Assembly (NCBI GenBank): GCA_965215315.1
Contig: CBDCDB010000008.1
Location: 3,348,001 to 3,412,000 of the forward strand
From: Truepera sp965215315
GTDB taxonomy: Bacteria; Deinococcota; Deinococci; Deinococcales; Trueperaceae
Direction: 5' to 3'
Length of the DNA stretch: 64,000 nt
The position numbers and the translations under genes are program-made. This document shows, piece by piece, positions 9,433 through 18,461 of the stretch; the stretch's first letter is position 1, and each line of letters opens with the position of its first letter. Under the pieces are notes generated by a model. The model was not told the origin of the DNA. It searched no databases and saw only the letters and a program-made list of their open reading frames with translations.

Positions 9433-9512
9433 CCCTTAGCTTATCAGCTTGACTTGAGCCACTACCAGATAACAAAGTCCTCGAGCGCAAAAGGGCAGAG
9501 AGCAGGTAAACC

Positions 9513-11096
9513 GTGACCGACCATACCGCAGGACCGTGTAACGAAGGGGTGATCCGTTCAGGCAAGCATGACGCAGGTCACACCGAAGCCTCGCGCCCGT
9601 GGGTGCTGGCAGCGACGATTTTGGGGTCTTCGTTGGCGTCGATAACGACTTCAGCGGTCAATGTCGCCCTGCCCAACCTGCAAAACGCCCTCAACACCAC
9701 ACTCGTAAACGCGCAGTGGGTCGTCAACGCCTATACGCTTTTTTTAGCAGCGCTTATCCTGCTCGGCGGTTCGCTTGGCGATCACTACGGGCGCAAACGG
9801 GTGTTCGTTATCGGCACCGTAATCTTCGGCGCAGCGTCGGTCTGGTGCGGCCTTGCGCCGAACGTCACGCAGCTGATTGTGGCTAGGGGCGTACAGGGAA
9901 TCGGCGGAGCGCTCCTCACACCCGGTTCGCTGGCGATTATCAGCGCGGCGTTTCCTGAAAGTGAACGCGGCAAAGCTATCGGTCTCTGGTCGGGATTTTT
10001 AGCGATTACCACGGCGGCGGGGCCGGTTTTAGGTGGTTTTGTCACTGACGCCTTGTCATGGCGCTGGGTGTTTCTGATGGTCGTACCGCTCGCACTTTTA
10101 GTTGTGCTGATTGCGCTTTGGCGCGTGCCTGAAAGCCGTGATGACGAGGTAGAGGGCGGGCTCGATTACGGCGGGGCTCTACTGGTCACACTTGGTTTGG
10201 GCGGGCTGACGTTTGGGCTCTTGCGTTCCTCGAGCACCTTGTGGGCCGACCCGGTGGTACTCGGTTCAGTTGTACTCGGCGTCTTTTCGCTGGGTGCATT
10301 TCTTCGGGTTGAAAGGCGTGTGGAAGGCCCGATGATGCCCTTAAAGCTCTTCAGCTCTGCAACTTTTGTAGGGGCCAACCTCCTCACCCTGCTTTTGTAC
10401 GCTGCCCTCGGCGCAGCGCTGTTCTTTTTGCCGTACCACTTCCAGAGCGTCCAGGGCTACACCGCGACGCGCACCGGCTTGGCGATGTTGCCGATGATTC
10501 TGCTGATGACGCTCCTCGCACGCTGGGCCGGGAGTTTGGTTGACCGCGTAGGCGCGCGGCTGCCACTCGTGGTCGGGCCGAGCGTCGTGGCGGTCGGGTT
10601 TGCGCTGCTGGCCCTGCCCGGTCAAAACGCGAACTACTGGACGACCTTTTTTCCGGCGCTGCTGATGCTGGGCTTCGGGCTGGCGGTGTCGGTTGCGCCG
10701 CTCACCACAACGGTGATGAACGCCGTGCCGACGCATCAGGCGGGGACGGCTTCGGGAGTCAATAATGCAGCGGCGCGGCTTGCCAACTTGTTGGCCGTTG
10801 CAGGTTTCGGCGTGATGATTTTGCTTGTCTTCAACCCGGCTTTGACGGCAAATTTGGGGCTGCTCGAGCTATCCCAACCCATTTCTGAACAGCTTGACGC
10901 CCAGCGTACCGATTTGGTCAACATCCGCGCACCGGAAGCTCTGCCTGACGAGACGCGCACGCAAGTCGAAACGGCGGTTAAGGGCGCGTTTGTCAGCGGC
11001 TTTCGGTTCGTTACCCTGACCTGCGCGGCACTGGCGGTGCTGAGTGCGCTCGTCGCCTGGCGAACGATTAAAGGCAAGGACGCTGCAGAAAACTAA
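9513..11096 (+). CDS. MFS transporter, DHA2 (EmrB/QacA) family, 14-TM drug exporter
   Basis: A 527-residue inner-membrane proton/drug antiporter. The GTG start at 9513 gives a polar N-tail and then the first helix (WVLAATILGSSLASITTSA). Motifs: NVALPNLQNAL and WVVNAYTLFLAAL in helices 1-2, the MFS loop motif GDHYGRKRVF, RGVQGIGGALLTPGSLAII in helix 4, and motif C (GPVLGGFVTDALSWRWVF). Fourteen hydrophobic segments fit the DHA2 class. The gene starts 46 bp after the IS1 end, so its promoter may lie in the IS (inference). The substrate cannot be told. Confidence 0.93.
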   Translation: MTDHTAGPCNEGVIRSGKHDAGHTEASRPWVLAATILGSSLASITTSAVNVALPNLQNALNTTLVNAQWVVNAYTLFLAALILLGGSLGDHYGRKRVFVIGTVIFGAASVWCGLAPNVTQLIVARGVQGIGGALLTPGSLAIISAAFPESERGKAIGLWSGFLAITTAAGPVLGGFVTDALSWRWVFLMVVPLALLVVLIALWRVPESRDDEVEGGLDYGGALLVTLGLGGLTFGLLRSSSTLWADPVVLGSVVLGVFSLGAFLRVERRVEGPMMPLKLFSSATFVGANLLTLLLYAALGAALFFLPYHFQSVQGYTATRTGLAMLPMILLMTLLARWAGSLVDRVGARLPLVVGPSVVAVGFALLALPGQNANYWTTFFPALLMLGFGLAVSVAPLTTTVMNAVPTHQAGTASGVNNAAARLANLLAVAGFGVMILLVFNPALTANLGLLELSQPISEQLDAQRTDLVNIRAPEALPDETRTQVETAVKGAFVSGFRFVTLTCAALAVLSALVAWRTIKGKDAAEN

Positions 11097-11157
11097 CGGC
11101 GTTTAGTCTGTCTACGCGCCTTCACCCACCTCTGCCGCCGCTCGCCCGACAGCCAAG

Positions 11158-11681
11158 TCAAACAAAACCTGTAAGGCGCAAACTGCCGCTACCGCCCCGA
11201 GAGAGCGGCCCTTCGACGGCGTGGTTTACGCTTAACTGGGTGATATCTTCGGCGGCGACGCCAAATGCCACGACCGCTGCCGACAGCGGCAGGCGCGCGT
11301 ACACCCACGAGGTCAGGGAACGGCTCCCTTGCCGTAATGCCGCGTCCGCCACGTCGTCGAAATAAATCCACCACAAGCACACGGTCATCAGGGTGACGAG
11401 TCCGCCGAACAGGTGCGTGTCAGGTGTTACGCCCTCTTCAGCTCGTTAGTCAAAAAGCGGTTGGCGTAGTACGTCGTCCCCGATCACGACCACCAGGCGA
11501 TGAGAAAAAGAAAGCTGTAGCGGAGCGTTCCGGCAAGGCTCAGTTCGCCGTGTAGGTACGCGCCTAACTCGATGACCGTGGCAATAAATACGAGGTCGAA
11601 AAACAGCTCGAGCCAACCTGCCCGCCGTTCACGGCCCGGTTCCGAGTCGAGTTTCGGCGGAGACCGCCAACCGCGCAACAT
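11158..11681 (-). pseudogene. LtrA-family (low temperature requirement A) remnant
   Basis: On the minus strand an LtrA start (MLRGWRSPPKLDSEPGRERR, from about 11681) leads into the family hallmark AGWLELFFDLVFIATVIELG and stops after AWWS at 11484. A later part of the same family (LWWIYFDDVADAAL, SWVYARLPLSAAVVAFGVA) is open at 11388-11158. A piece reading HLFGGLVTLMTVC joins the two in yet another frame. The normal protein is about 400 residues with many helices; the middle and end are missing. No function remains. Confidence 0.75.
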
Positions 11682-12173
11682 CACGAAGCGCACGAGTAGA
11701 AGGGGTAACTTTAGGGCATGGTGCAGCTTGGCAGGGGGGGGGCGGAAGCGTGAAGAACCTACCGGGGCCACTCGGGGCCGTAAAAGGGCGCGTTGTCTAT
11801 ATCCTCGCCGTAATGCTCACCTTGCAGCTGACCTGTCCCTTATCGCTTTTGGGACAGGCTCACAACACGCTCTATTTTTCGCTGCACTGCGCCCTGCTGG
11901 TGAGTGGTGTTGTCGCCAGCGTCAACCGGCTGCGTTTTTTAACGACCTCCGGAGTGGCGCTCTTAAACCTCGCGGTCGGGATTCCGTGAGCTGTTTCGGG
12001 CGGTAGTGGCTTCTGGCTGACGTTCGCTACTTACGGGCTGCTCGTACTTTTTCAAAGCCTGATTGTGGTAGCGCTGCTCGAGTTCATCTTCGTCACTGAC
12101 GGCGTCACGCGCGACGTGATTTACGCGGCGGTTACGGGTCTACATGGCTTTCGGCAACATTTTTACGGCGTTT

Positions 12174-12290
12174 TATAGCAGGTAATCAGCTGGTTTGAGT
12201 CAATCTATGAGGATAAAGCACAGTCTAGCACGCACCCATAGGGGATGGTAGCTGCGAGAACCTAGCTCAGTAGCGATGAAAAACGCTATA
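12174..12290. repeat. MITE copy 2 in the channel gene
   Basis: A 117-bp non-coding segment with ends TATAGCAGGTA and GCTATA, sharing the central word GTCTAGCACGCAC with copy 1. It has no open frame. Its right-hand TA (12289-12290) also serves as the left target TA of the adjoining IS630 element. Confidence 0.65.
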
Positions 12291-13482
12291 TTACATTGTC
12301 AGCGAAGAGTTGACCCATAGCAACACAGTGTCTAAAGTAAGCGAATGAAAAAGCGCTATGGAATCAAGCTGAGTAAAATACAAAGGCAAGAGCTCGAACG
12401 GCTAACAAAAGCGGGAGCGTGCCGGGTGAGGGTGTACAAACGGGCTAGGGCACTGTTACTGGCGGATGCCGGGGTAAGTGACGCCGAGATTCTCAAGCAA
12501 GCAGATATCAGTTTGGCAACGCTCAAGAGGATCCGCAAACGTTTTTGCGAAAGCCAGAGTAACGTCCAAGAGGTAGTAGCGGACAAGCCCAAACCAGGAC
12601 GCCCAAGTCGCTTTAGTGGTGAACAGCGAGCGAAGATTACCGCTTTAGCATGTAGTGAGGCTCCTGAAGGCAGAAGCAGATGGACACTGAGACTGTTAGC
12701 GGATAAAGCTGTCGAGCTGGGCTTGGTTGAGACTGTTTCGCATGAGGGGGTCAGCGAGATACTGAAAAAAACGAGCTCAAACCCCACCTAAAGCGGTGTT
12801 GGTGTTTGGGCAAGCTCACCTCTGCGTTCATTTGGCAAATGGAGCGGGTGCTTGATACTTACGCTCAGCCTTATGACCCCGACTATCCGGTACTTTGTTT
12901 TGATGAACGACCTTGTTATCTGATTGAACAGACCTTACAACCTGTAGCGATGAAAGCAGGCCAGGTCAAACGCGAGGACTACCATTATAAAGTCACGGCA
13001 AGTTGTTCAGTGCTCTTAGCGGTCGAGCCGCTTACCGGCAGGCGTTGGACTAGGCTCTATGACCACCGCCGACGGCAGGAATACACCGACTTTATGCAGT
13101 ACTTAACGCAACAGTTCCCTCAAGCGCAGAAAATCAGGCTGGTGCAGGATAATCTCAACACCCATAACCCAGGCTCGTTTTATGCTGCTCTAGCACCGCA
13201 AGCTGCCTTCGAACTTGCCCAGCAGTTTGAGATGATTCATACCCCTAAGCACGCTTCTTGGCTTAACATGGCTGAACTTGAATTCTCCGCTTTAAGCAAA
13301 CAGTGCCTAGACCGGCGCATTGCTCAACGTGACCGCCTTGAAACTGAACTTAACGCTTGGCAAACAGAGCGCAATCAAGCCCAAGTTAAGCTCAACTGGC
13401 AATTCTCCAAAGAAGCGGCTAGACACACCTTCAAACGTGCCTATACAGAGGTGAAGGTGTCAGTACCTCGCTGACAGTGTAA
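12291..13482 (+). mobile_element. IS630-family element, apparently intact
   Basis: The terminal inverted repeats start TTACATTGTCAGCGAAG on the left and, reverse-complemented, TTACACTGTCAGCGAGG on the right. TA flanks both sides (12289-12290 and 13483-13484), the known IS630 target duplication. It is 1192 bp long and carries one frameshifted transposase gene. Confidence 0.9.
12345..13474 (+). CDS. IS630 transposase made by -1 frameshifting
   Basis: The first frame (12345-12791) holds a double helix-turn-helix (VSDAEILKQADISLATLKRI and a KPGRPSRFS linker). The second frame (to 13474) has the DDE residues in CFDERP, VQDNLNTHNP and NMAELEFSAL. The frames join at CTGAAAAAAACG: a -1 slip on the A7 run gives LKKNELKPHLKRCWCLGKLT, the conserved IS630 stretch. 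The 1130 nt plus one re-read base equals 377 codons, so the product is 376 residues. The transposase is probably active. Confidence 0.88.
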
Positions 13483-13744
13483 TATATGATGATTCAGACG
13501 TTGGGGCCCACCGCCTTTGCTACCTCGGGCGCTCTGGAAACCCCGATTTTGTGGCAGCGCATGGTATACTTTTCCTACTCGACCCTGAACCCTGACGACG
13601 CTAGGTTACGGCGACATCTTGCCGCGTTCGGCGTGGGCGCAGTCGTTAGCGGCAGTTGGGGCTGTCCTGTATCGCGGTCACTATCGGGTGGCTCGTTGGG
13701 CGGCAGCCCGAAACGTCTTAGCTCGGCCTTTGGCACTGACGCTC

Positions 13745-15478
13745 CTAACCCCTCACCTGATTTCTACCCGAGCGCTTGGCTTCGTAGAGCTTGCCGTCCG
13801 TCAGCGCCACCAGCTTTTCGTAGGTCGGCACGCACAGCTCGTCTGACACCCCGATGCTGAGGGTGACCTCGAGGCCGGGGGCCACCGTACTCCAAGGGTA
13901 GGCCTCGACCCTCCGGCGGAGTTTGTCGCACACTGTCACGGCGTCTTGCGCCGCCGTTTCCGGTAAGAGCAGCACGAACTCCTCACCGCCGTAGCGGGCG
14001 ACAAGATCGGTTTCGCGTAAAGCCGCCCTAAAGAGCCCCGCAACCGTCCGCAGCACCTCGTCGCCTACGGCGTGCGAAAAGGTGTCGTTGACGCGTTTGA
14101 AGTTGTCGATGTCTAAAAGTGCCACGCTCAGCGCGTGACCAAAGCGGCGTGCGCGCAAAAACTCCTCTTGGAGCCGCAGGTCGGCGTAGCGCCGGTTATA
14201 GAGACCGGTCAGCGCGTCCTCTTTGGCCTGCCGCTCTAACTGCTCCAAAAGCTCCGCCATCTGCGCGTTGAGGTTTTGCAGCTCGGCGTTGGCGCGCGCC
14301 AGTTCCACATTTTTAAGCCGGTAGATTTCGCGTTCCCGTTCGGCCTGTTCGGTTTCGAACTGCACCCGCAACCTTCCTAAGGTTCGGCTTGACGTCTCGT
14401 TGACCACCTGCTCTTTAACCTCACTGTAGCGCTCATGATGCTCTAAGGCCTCTTCGAAACGTCCCTGAGTTTTCAAGGCTTGTGCCAGTGCCTGGTGCGC
14501 TCTATGACGGGTGTCTTGGCTACCGACTCGTCCGGCCGTCTCGAGTGCGCGCTGTAACAGAGGGAGCGCCCTCTCCCCTTGCGCCCCTTCCAGCGCGGAG
14601 GTACCTAGAAGCAGAAGCGTCTCCGCCTCCCCCCTCTGGTCGCCTATCGTCTGTTTAAGGTCTAGCGCCCGCTCAAGGCACGCTTGCGCCTGGTCCTTTT
14701 CGCCCAACGCCCCATAGATCGTGCCCAAACTGTCGAGCGAGTAGCTGACGCCCCGCTTATCGCCTTGCGCTTCCCGCAAGTCCAAGCTCTGCTGCTGATG
14801 CTCGAGGGCACCCTCTAAGTCGCCGAGTTTTTCAAGGACGAGCGCTACGTTTTCTAAGAGCAGCGCGTGAACGTAAGGCGTCGGCGTAGCCTCCGTCGCC
14901 ACGGCTTTACGGTAGTGCTCGAGCGCCTCCTGGTACTGGCCTAACTGATAATGGCTGTAGCCGATGTTGTTAAGCAGTAGCCGTTCTCCCTCCTTGTCGC
15001 CGCACGCGGCGCACACCCCCCACCCCTTGAGGTAGTAAGCGAGCGCCTCTACACGGTTCCCTAGATAGTCGTGAACGTAACCCAAGTTGAGTAAGGCTTC
15101 GACCTCCCCCTCGTCGCCACGTCCGGCGCAGAGGTGATAGCGGGCGAGGAAGTGCTTGAGCGCCTCGTCGAGTTCGCCTAATTCCGAATAAACGACGCCG
15201 AGCAGGTTCGAAGCGTCCTCTTTGCCCTTGGTGTCGCCGAGCGATTCAAAGCGTGACAGCGCGTCGAGCGCGTCTCCCAGAGCGGTTTGCAAGTCAGAAC
15301 GGCTCACGTGAGCGCAGCCCCGCACGTAAAAGCTGCGCGCTACCCCTGGCGCGTACGCCGACGTTCGCGCCGCGCCCAAAGCCTCGTCGCAAAGCTCGAG
15401 CGCAGCGGCGGTGTCATCGCGCCGCAGCGCCCAGGCGCGGTCCAGCAGGGCGTCTACTTCGGCGGTTGCTTGAGACAC
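13745..15478 (-). CDS. Diguanylate cyclase with N-terminal TPR repeats
   Basis: A 577-residue cytoplasmic protein. Residues 1-370 form about nine tetratricopeptide repeats (for example LLNNIGYSHYQLGQYQEALE and YSLDSLGTIYGALGEKDQAQ). A coiled coil follows at about 380-430 (NVELARANAELQNLNAQMAE). A GGDEF domain follows, starting DALTGLYNRRYADL, with LLDIDNFKRVND, the active-site RYGGEEFVLLLP and the closing DGKLYEAKRSGRNQV. An RETD sequence five residues before GGEEF matches the c-di-GMP inhibitory site. It should make c-di-GMP, with the TPR array acting as a protein-binding input (inference). Confidence 0.92.
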   Translation of the reverse strand: MSQATAEVDALLDRAWALRRDDTAAALELCDEALGAARTSAYAPGVARSFYVRGCAHVSRSDLQTALGDALDALSRFESLGDTKGKEDASNLLGVVYSELGELDEALKHFLARYHLCAGRGDEGEVEALLNLGYVHDYLGNRVEALAYYLKGWGVCAACGDKEGERLLLNNIGYSHYQLGQYQEALEHYRKAVATEATPTPYVHALLLENVALVLEKLGDLEGALEHQQQSLDLREAQGDKRGVSYSLDSLGTIYGALGEKDQAQACLERALDLKQTIGDQRGEAETLLLLGTSALEGAQGERALPLLQRALETAGRVGSQDTRHRAHQALAQALKTQGRFEEALEHHERYSEVKEQVVNETSSRTLGRLRVQFETEQAEREREIYRLKNVELARANAELQNLNAQMAELLEQLERQAKEDALTGLYNRRYADLRLQEEFLRARRFGHALSVALLDIDNFKRVNDTFSHAVGDEVLRTVAGLFRAALRETDLVARYGGEEFVLLLPETAAQDAVTVCDKLRRRVEAYPWSTVAPGLEVTLSIGVSDELCVPTYEKLVALTDGKLYEAKRSGRNQVRG

Positions 15479-15662
15479 CTATGGGAGCTCGTGCTCTCTC
15501 CGAACGGACGGTCGCTGCGTTTGGGTTGGGGCGTTGCTCGACAAAACAGGGTCTCCTTAACCCTCACTATAAGAGGAGCGTCTTTCGAAATTCTTACTCG
15601 AGGTCCGGTCTCGGCAAGTGCGTAGTAAAGAGCTTTTGACGGTGGTTTGAGAGCTGCCGGGA

Positions 15663-15989
15663 TTAAAGCGAAGCGAGCGTTAAGACGATCAGAAACGCGT
15701 GCAGCGGTGGCGCTAACGGGGCCAGCCGTGCCAAACGGGGCCGCTCCGTAAAAAAGCCGAGCCAACCCGCTGCAACGGCGCTCAGCACCGTCACCGGATA
15801 GGTGTGTGTAACGAGCGCCTTACCGAGGGGCAAGTTAACGGGTGTACCTTCTAAATCCAGTAGGGTCAGCAAAACGAGGACGAACCAGCAGATAATCGAC
15901 ACCAGATAGGCCGGAGTCGTGACGATAAGGGTCAGAAATCCAGCTGTTACAGGCTGCCGGTGGTCGATGACCGGCTCTCGGTAGTGCAT
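15663..15989 (-). CDS. Small membrane protein of unknown function
   Basis: A 108-residue protein with three hydrophobic segments (about residues 16-42, 62-80 and 92-107) and a short polar N-terminus. No family is recognised. It lies alone between the GGDEF gene and a divergent CPBP protease. Codon usage matches its neighbours, which supports it being real. Confidence 0.5.
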   Translation of the reverse strand: MHYREPVIDHRQPVTAGFLTLIVTTPAYLVSIICWFVLVLLTLLDLEGTPVNLPLGKALVTHTYPVTVLSAVAAGWLGFFTERPRLARLAPLAPPLHAFLIVLTLASL

Positions 15990-16035
15990 GTCCGAGTATA
16001 GCGCTACAACTCACGGGGTGTGCTAAGTTTCTCTT

Positions 16036-16953
16036 GTGAAAGCAAACACACTACAGAAACCGCAGGCTTCTTTTCTGTTGACGCAACTTCTCCTCGCTAC
16101 CGTGTTTTTCGTCGTTGGCAACCTGCTCGCCTCGGTGATAGCCGTGCTTGTAACTCGGGGCATTTACGGCTCATCGGTGCTGGGCGCACCTCAGGCGTTT
16201 GTCTTAAAGCACCCCTGGCCCGGTCTGGCACTCGGTATGGGTGTGCAAGCGCTCACCGGGTACTGCAGTTTTCGGTTTCTGGTGGGTAAGCGCGAGCAGA
16301 GAACGCCGAGTGAACTGCAGGGGCCTCACGCATTTAAGGAGTTCCTTGCAGGTGCGGCCTTAGGCGTGAGCTATATTGCCGTGGTGATGGGTCTACTCGC
16401 GCTGTTTGGCGGCTACCGAGTGACAGGCGTCGCGCTTACAACAGGACTTGTGGTTGGACTTATGCTCGGCGTGGGGGCAGCTTTTGCTGAAGAAGTCTTG
16501 TTTCGAGGTTTTATATTGCGACTCATTGATAAAGCTTACGGTACCCCGGCCGCTGTAACGGTTGTGGCGCTCCTCTTTGGCCTTATTCATCTACTTAACG
16601 GCTTTACGACGGGTGAGGTATCGTGGTGGGGCGCAGTTGCGATCGTACTCGAGGCGGGCCTTTTGCTAAACGCGGCCTACTACTTGACCCGGCGGCTTTG
16701 GTTTGTGATTGGTTTACACCTGGCGTGGAACTTTATGCTGAGTGGGGTTTTCGGTCTGCCTGTTTCGGGTATTGATGTGGGCGGGGGCCTGTTGCAGGGT
16801 ACGGTGTCGGGTTCAGCGTGGTTGACAGGAGGAACATTCGGCCCTGAAGGGTCGGTGATTGCTGTTGGACTTGGCTTGGGTTTAGGCGTTCTCCTTTTAG
16901 TAGTGGCGCGGCGACGTGGGCACCTAACCTCTCGGCCCAAACGCACGGATTAG
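16036..16953 (+). CDS. CPBP-family intramembrane metalloprotease
   Basis: A 305-residue multi-pass protein of the CAAX protease/bacteriocin-processing (CPBP, ABI) family. It starts at GTG 16036. The family motifs are visible: EEVLFRGFIL (motif 1, two Glu and Arg), FGLIHLLNG (motif 2 His) and LHLAWNFML (motif 3 His and Asn). Eight or so hydrophobic segments surround them. These proteases cleave within the membrane; the bacterial substrate is unknown. It stands alone with no operon partner. Confidence 0.88.
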   Translation: MKANTLQKPQASFLLTQLLLATVFFVVGNLLASVIAVLVTRGIYGSSVLGAPQAFVLKHPWPGLALGMGVQALTGYCSFRFLVGKREQRTPSELQGPHAFKEFLAGAALGVSYIAVVMGLLALFGGYRVTGVALTTGLVVGLMLGVGAAFAEEVLFRGFILRLIDKAYGTPAAVTVVALLFGLIHLLNGFTTGEVSWWGAVAIVLEAGLLLNAAYYLTRRLWFVIGLHLAWNFMLSGVFGLPVSGIDVGGGLLQGTVSGSAWLTGGTFGPEGSVIAVGLGLGLGVLLLVVARRRGHLTSRPKRTD

Positions 16954-17066
16954 AAATTGTCTTCGGTTTCGTATCAGTTTACTCGGGCGGTGCAACGACG
17001 TGTACCTCTGGTTGCATAGACAGGACACACGCGCGCTTTCGTCCTGCAAGGTATCCTCGCTAAAGC

Positions 17067-17933
17067 ATGTCAGACGTTTCTACCGCCCGCCTCCTTATCT
17101 CTTGCCCCGACCGCCCCGGCATCGTCGCAGCGGCGTCGCAGTTTCTTTACAGCCACGGGGCGAATATCCTGGAGGCGCAGCAGCATTCGGCTGACCCGAC
17201 CGGCGGCGAGTTCTTGATGCGGATGGTGTTTCATCTAGCAGACCTAGACGTATCCCGGACGCAGCTCGAGCGCGCCTTTGCCGAGGTCGTCGCCCGCCCC
17301 TTTGCGATGAACTGGCGCGTCTCCTACGCCGACCGCCGTAAACGCGTGGCGATTTTGGTCTCGAACACCGACCACTGCTTGCTAGAGCTTCTCTGGCGCA
17401 GACAGAGCGGCGAGTTTGACGTCGAGATTCCCTTGGTCGTATCGAACCACGAGAACTTGCGCAGCGTCACCGAGTCGTATGGGTTGCCGTTTCACTTTCT
17501 GCCGGTCGCTAAAGACAAGAGCAACAAAGCCGAACAAGAGGCGCAGCTTTTGGGGCTTCTGGAGCATCAAGTAGACTTTATCGTCCTGGCCCGTTACATG
17601 CAGATTTTGTCACCCGAGTTCGTCGCCCACTTCCCTGCAAAAATCATCAACATCCACCACTCGTTTTTACCGGCGTTTGTTGGCGCAAACCCGTACCGGC
17701 AGGCGTACCGACGCGGCGTCAAACTGATCGGCGCAACCGCGCACTTCGTCACCGACGACCTCGATGAAGGCCCAATTATCGAGCAGGACGTGGCTCGGGT
17801 TTCACACCGCGAATCAGTGAAAGACTTGGTGCAGGTGGGGCGGGGGCTCGAGCGCACCGTCTTGGCCCGCGCCGTCGCCGCGCAACTTGAAGACCGGGTG
17901 CTGCTGGTCGGCAACAAAACGGTCGTCTTTTGA
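17067..17933 (+). CDS. purU: Formyltetrahydrofolate deformylase
   Basis: A 288-residue enzyme that hydrolyses 10-formyl-tetrahydrofolate to formate and tetrahydrofolate, balancing one-carbon pools and feeding formate to purine synthesis. An N-terminal ACT domain (ARLLISCPDRPGIVAAASQF) precedes the formyltransferase domain, which has INIHHSFLPAFVGANPYRQA (catalytic His region), IGATAHFVTDDLDEGPII (with the catalytic Asp) and a C-terminal GRGLERTVLARAV. Length is normal. The stop overlaps the start of the Nudix gene. Confidence 0.95.
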   Translation: MSDVSTARLLISCPDRPGIVAAASQFLYSHGANILEAQQHSADPTGGEFLMRMVFHLADLDVSRTQLERAFAEVVARPFAMNWRVSYADRRKRVAILVSNTDHCLLELLWRRQSGEFDVEIPLVVSNHENLRSVTESYGLPFHFLPVAKDKSNKAEQEAQLLGLLEHQVDFIVLARYMQILSPEFVAHFPAKIINIHHSFLPAFVGANPYRQAYRRGVKLIGATAHFVTDDLDEGPIIEQDVARVSHRESVKDLVQVGRGLERTVLARAVAAQLEDRVLLVGNKTVVF

Positions 17934-18433
17934 GTCGGGTTGACGAACTTCTAGACGTGGTGGACGCTGATGACAACGTTGTCGGGCAGCAACCGCGTCC
18001 GGAAGTGTACCGGCGTAGGCTACGCTTCAGAGCTATCAATGTATTTCTTGAAAATTCTCAGGGGCAACTTTGGATTCCTCGCCGAACTGACAGTAAAAGG
18101 CACTTTCCGTCTTGCCTCGATATGAGTATGGGCGGTCACGTTGAGAGCGGCGAGAGTTATGAAGTAGCCCTTGCGCGTGAGCTACTTGAAGAGCTGAACA
18201 TAGACGTGCAGAAGACACCCTATGAGCTTTTAGGATATCTGACGCCTCACGAGAGCGGCGTTTCGGCGTTTATGAAGGTCTACCGTATCAGAACGAACGA
18301 AGCACCTGCTTATAATAAAGACGATTTTTTAGAAGCTCAGTGGCTTTTGCCTGGTGAACTGTTGCGTAAACTGCGTAACGGTGAACCGGCCAAGGGCGAC
18401 CTGATGACCTTGATCCAGCGGTTTTACGCCTGA
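17930..18433 (+). CDS. Nudix hydrolase, isopentenyl-diphosphate-isomerase-like subfamily
   Basis: A 167-residue protein starting at TTG 17930, overlapping the purU stop in TTGA. The Nudix box lies in GGHVESGESYEVALARELLE followed by ELNID; Asn replaces the late Gly, as in some IDI-like members. The N-terminal DVVDADDNVVGQ, then RRLRFRAINVFL and LWIPRRTDSKRHFP, match the subfamily related to IDI that acts on varied diphosphates. The true substrate cannot be read from sequence. It is coupled to purU. Confidence 0.85.
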   Translation: MSRVDELLDVVDADDNVVGQQPRPEVYRRRLRFRAINVFLENSQGQLWIPRRTDSKRHFPSCLDMSMGGHVESGESYEVALARELLEELNIDVQKTPYELLGYLTPHESGVSAFMKVYRIRTNEAPAYNKDDFLEAQWLLPGELLRKLRNGEPAKGDLMTLIQRFYA

Positions 18434-18461
18434 TTAAAAGACATTTTGAGGAGACCCACCC

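Larger units (their letters stand above)
7698..9466 (-). mobile_element. IS1-family element, interrupted by an IS5-like element and a MITE
   Basis: Terminal inverted repeats GGTAGTGGCTCA (7698-7709) and TGAGCCACTACC (9455-9466) match exactly over 12 bp. The flanks CGGTAACA (7690-7697) and AGATAACA (9467-9474) agree at 6 of 8 positions and look like an aged target duplication. Reading leftwards on the minus strand it carries insA (9175-9432) and a broken insB. Without the two inserts it would be about 0.88 kb. It ends 46 bp upstream of the drug-exporter gene at 9513. Confidence 0.85.
11750..13740 (+). pseudogene. Potassium-channel-type (ion channel) gene broken by MITE, IS630 and small lesions
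   Basis: The reading starts MKNLPGPLGAVKGRVVYILA (11750) and continues through membrane helices. It meets TGA after NLAVGIP (11987-11989), goes on as FVTDGVTRDVIYAAVTG, shifts frame by one missing base near 12140 and reads YMAFGNIFTAFY up to 12174. There a MITE and an IS630 element are inserted. The gene resumes at 13486 (MIQTLGPTAFATSG...MVYFSYSTL). A 7-bp direct duplication (ACCCTGA, 13582-13588 and 13589-13595) shifts the frame just before the selectivity filter TLGYGD (13598-13615). Without the duplication it reads YSTLTTLGYGDILPRS, a normal two-TM pore signature. Its decay preceded or accompanied the insertions. Confidence 0.8.
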
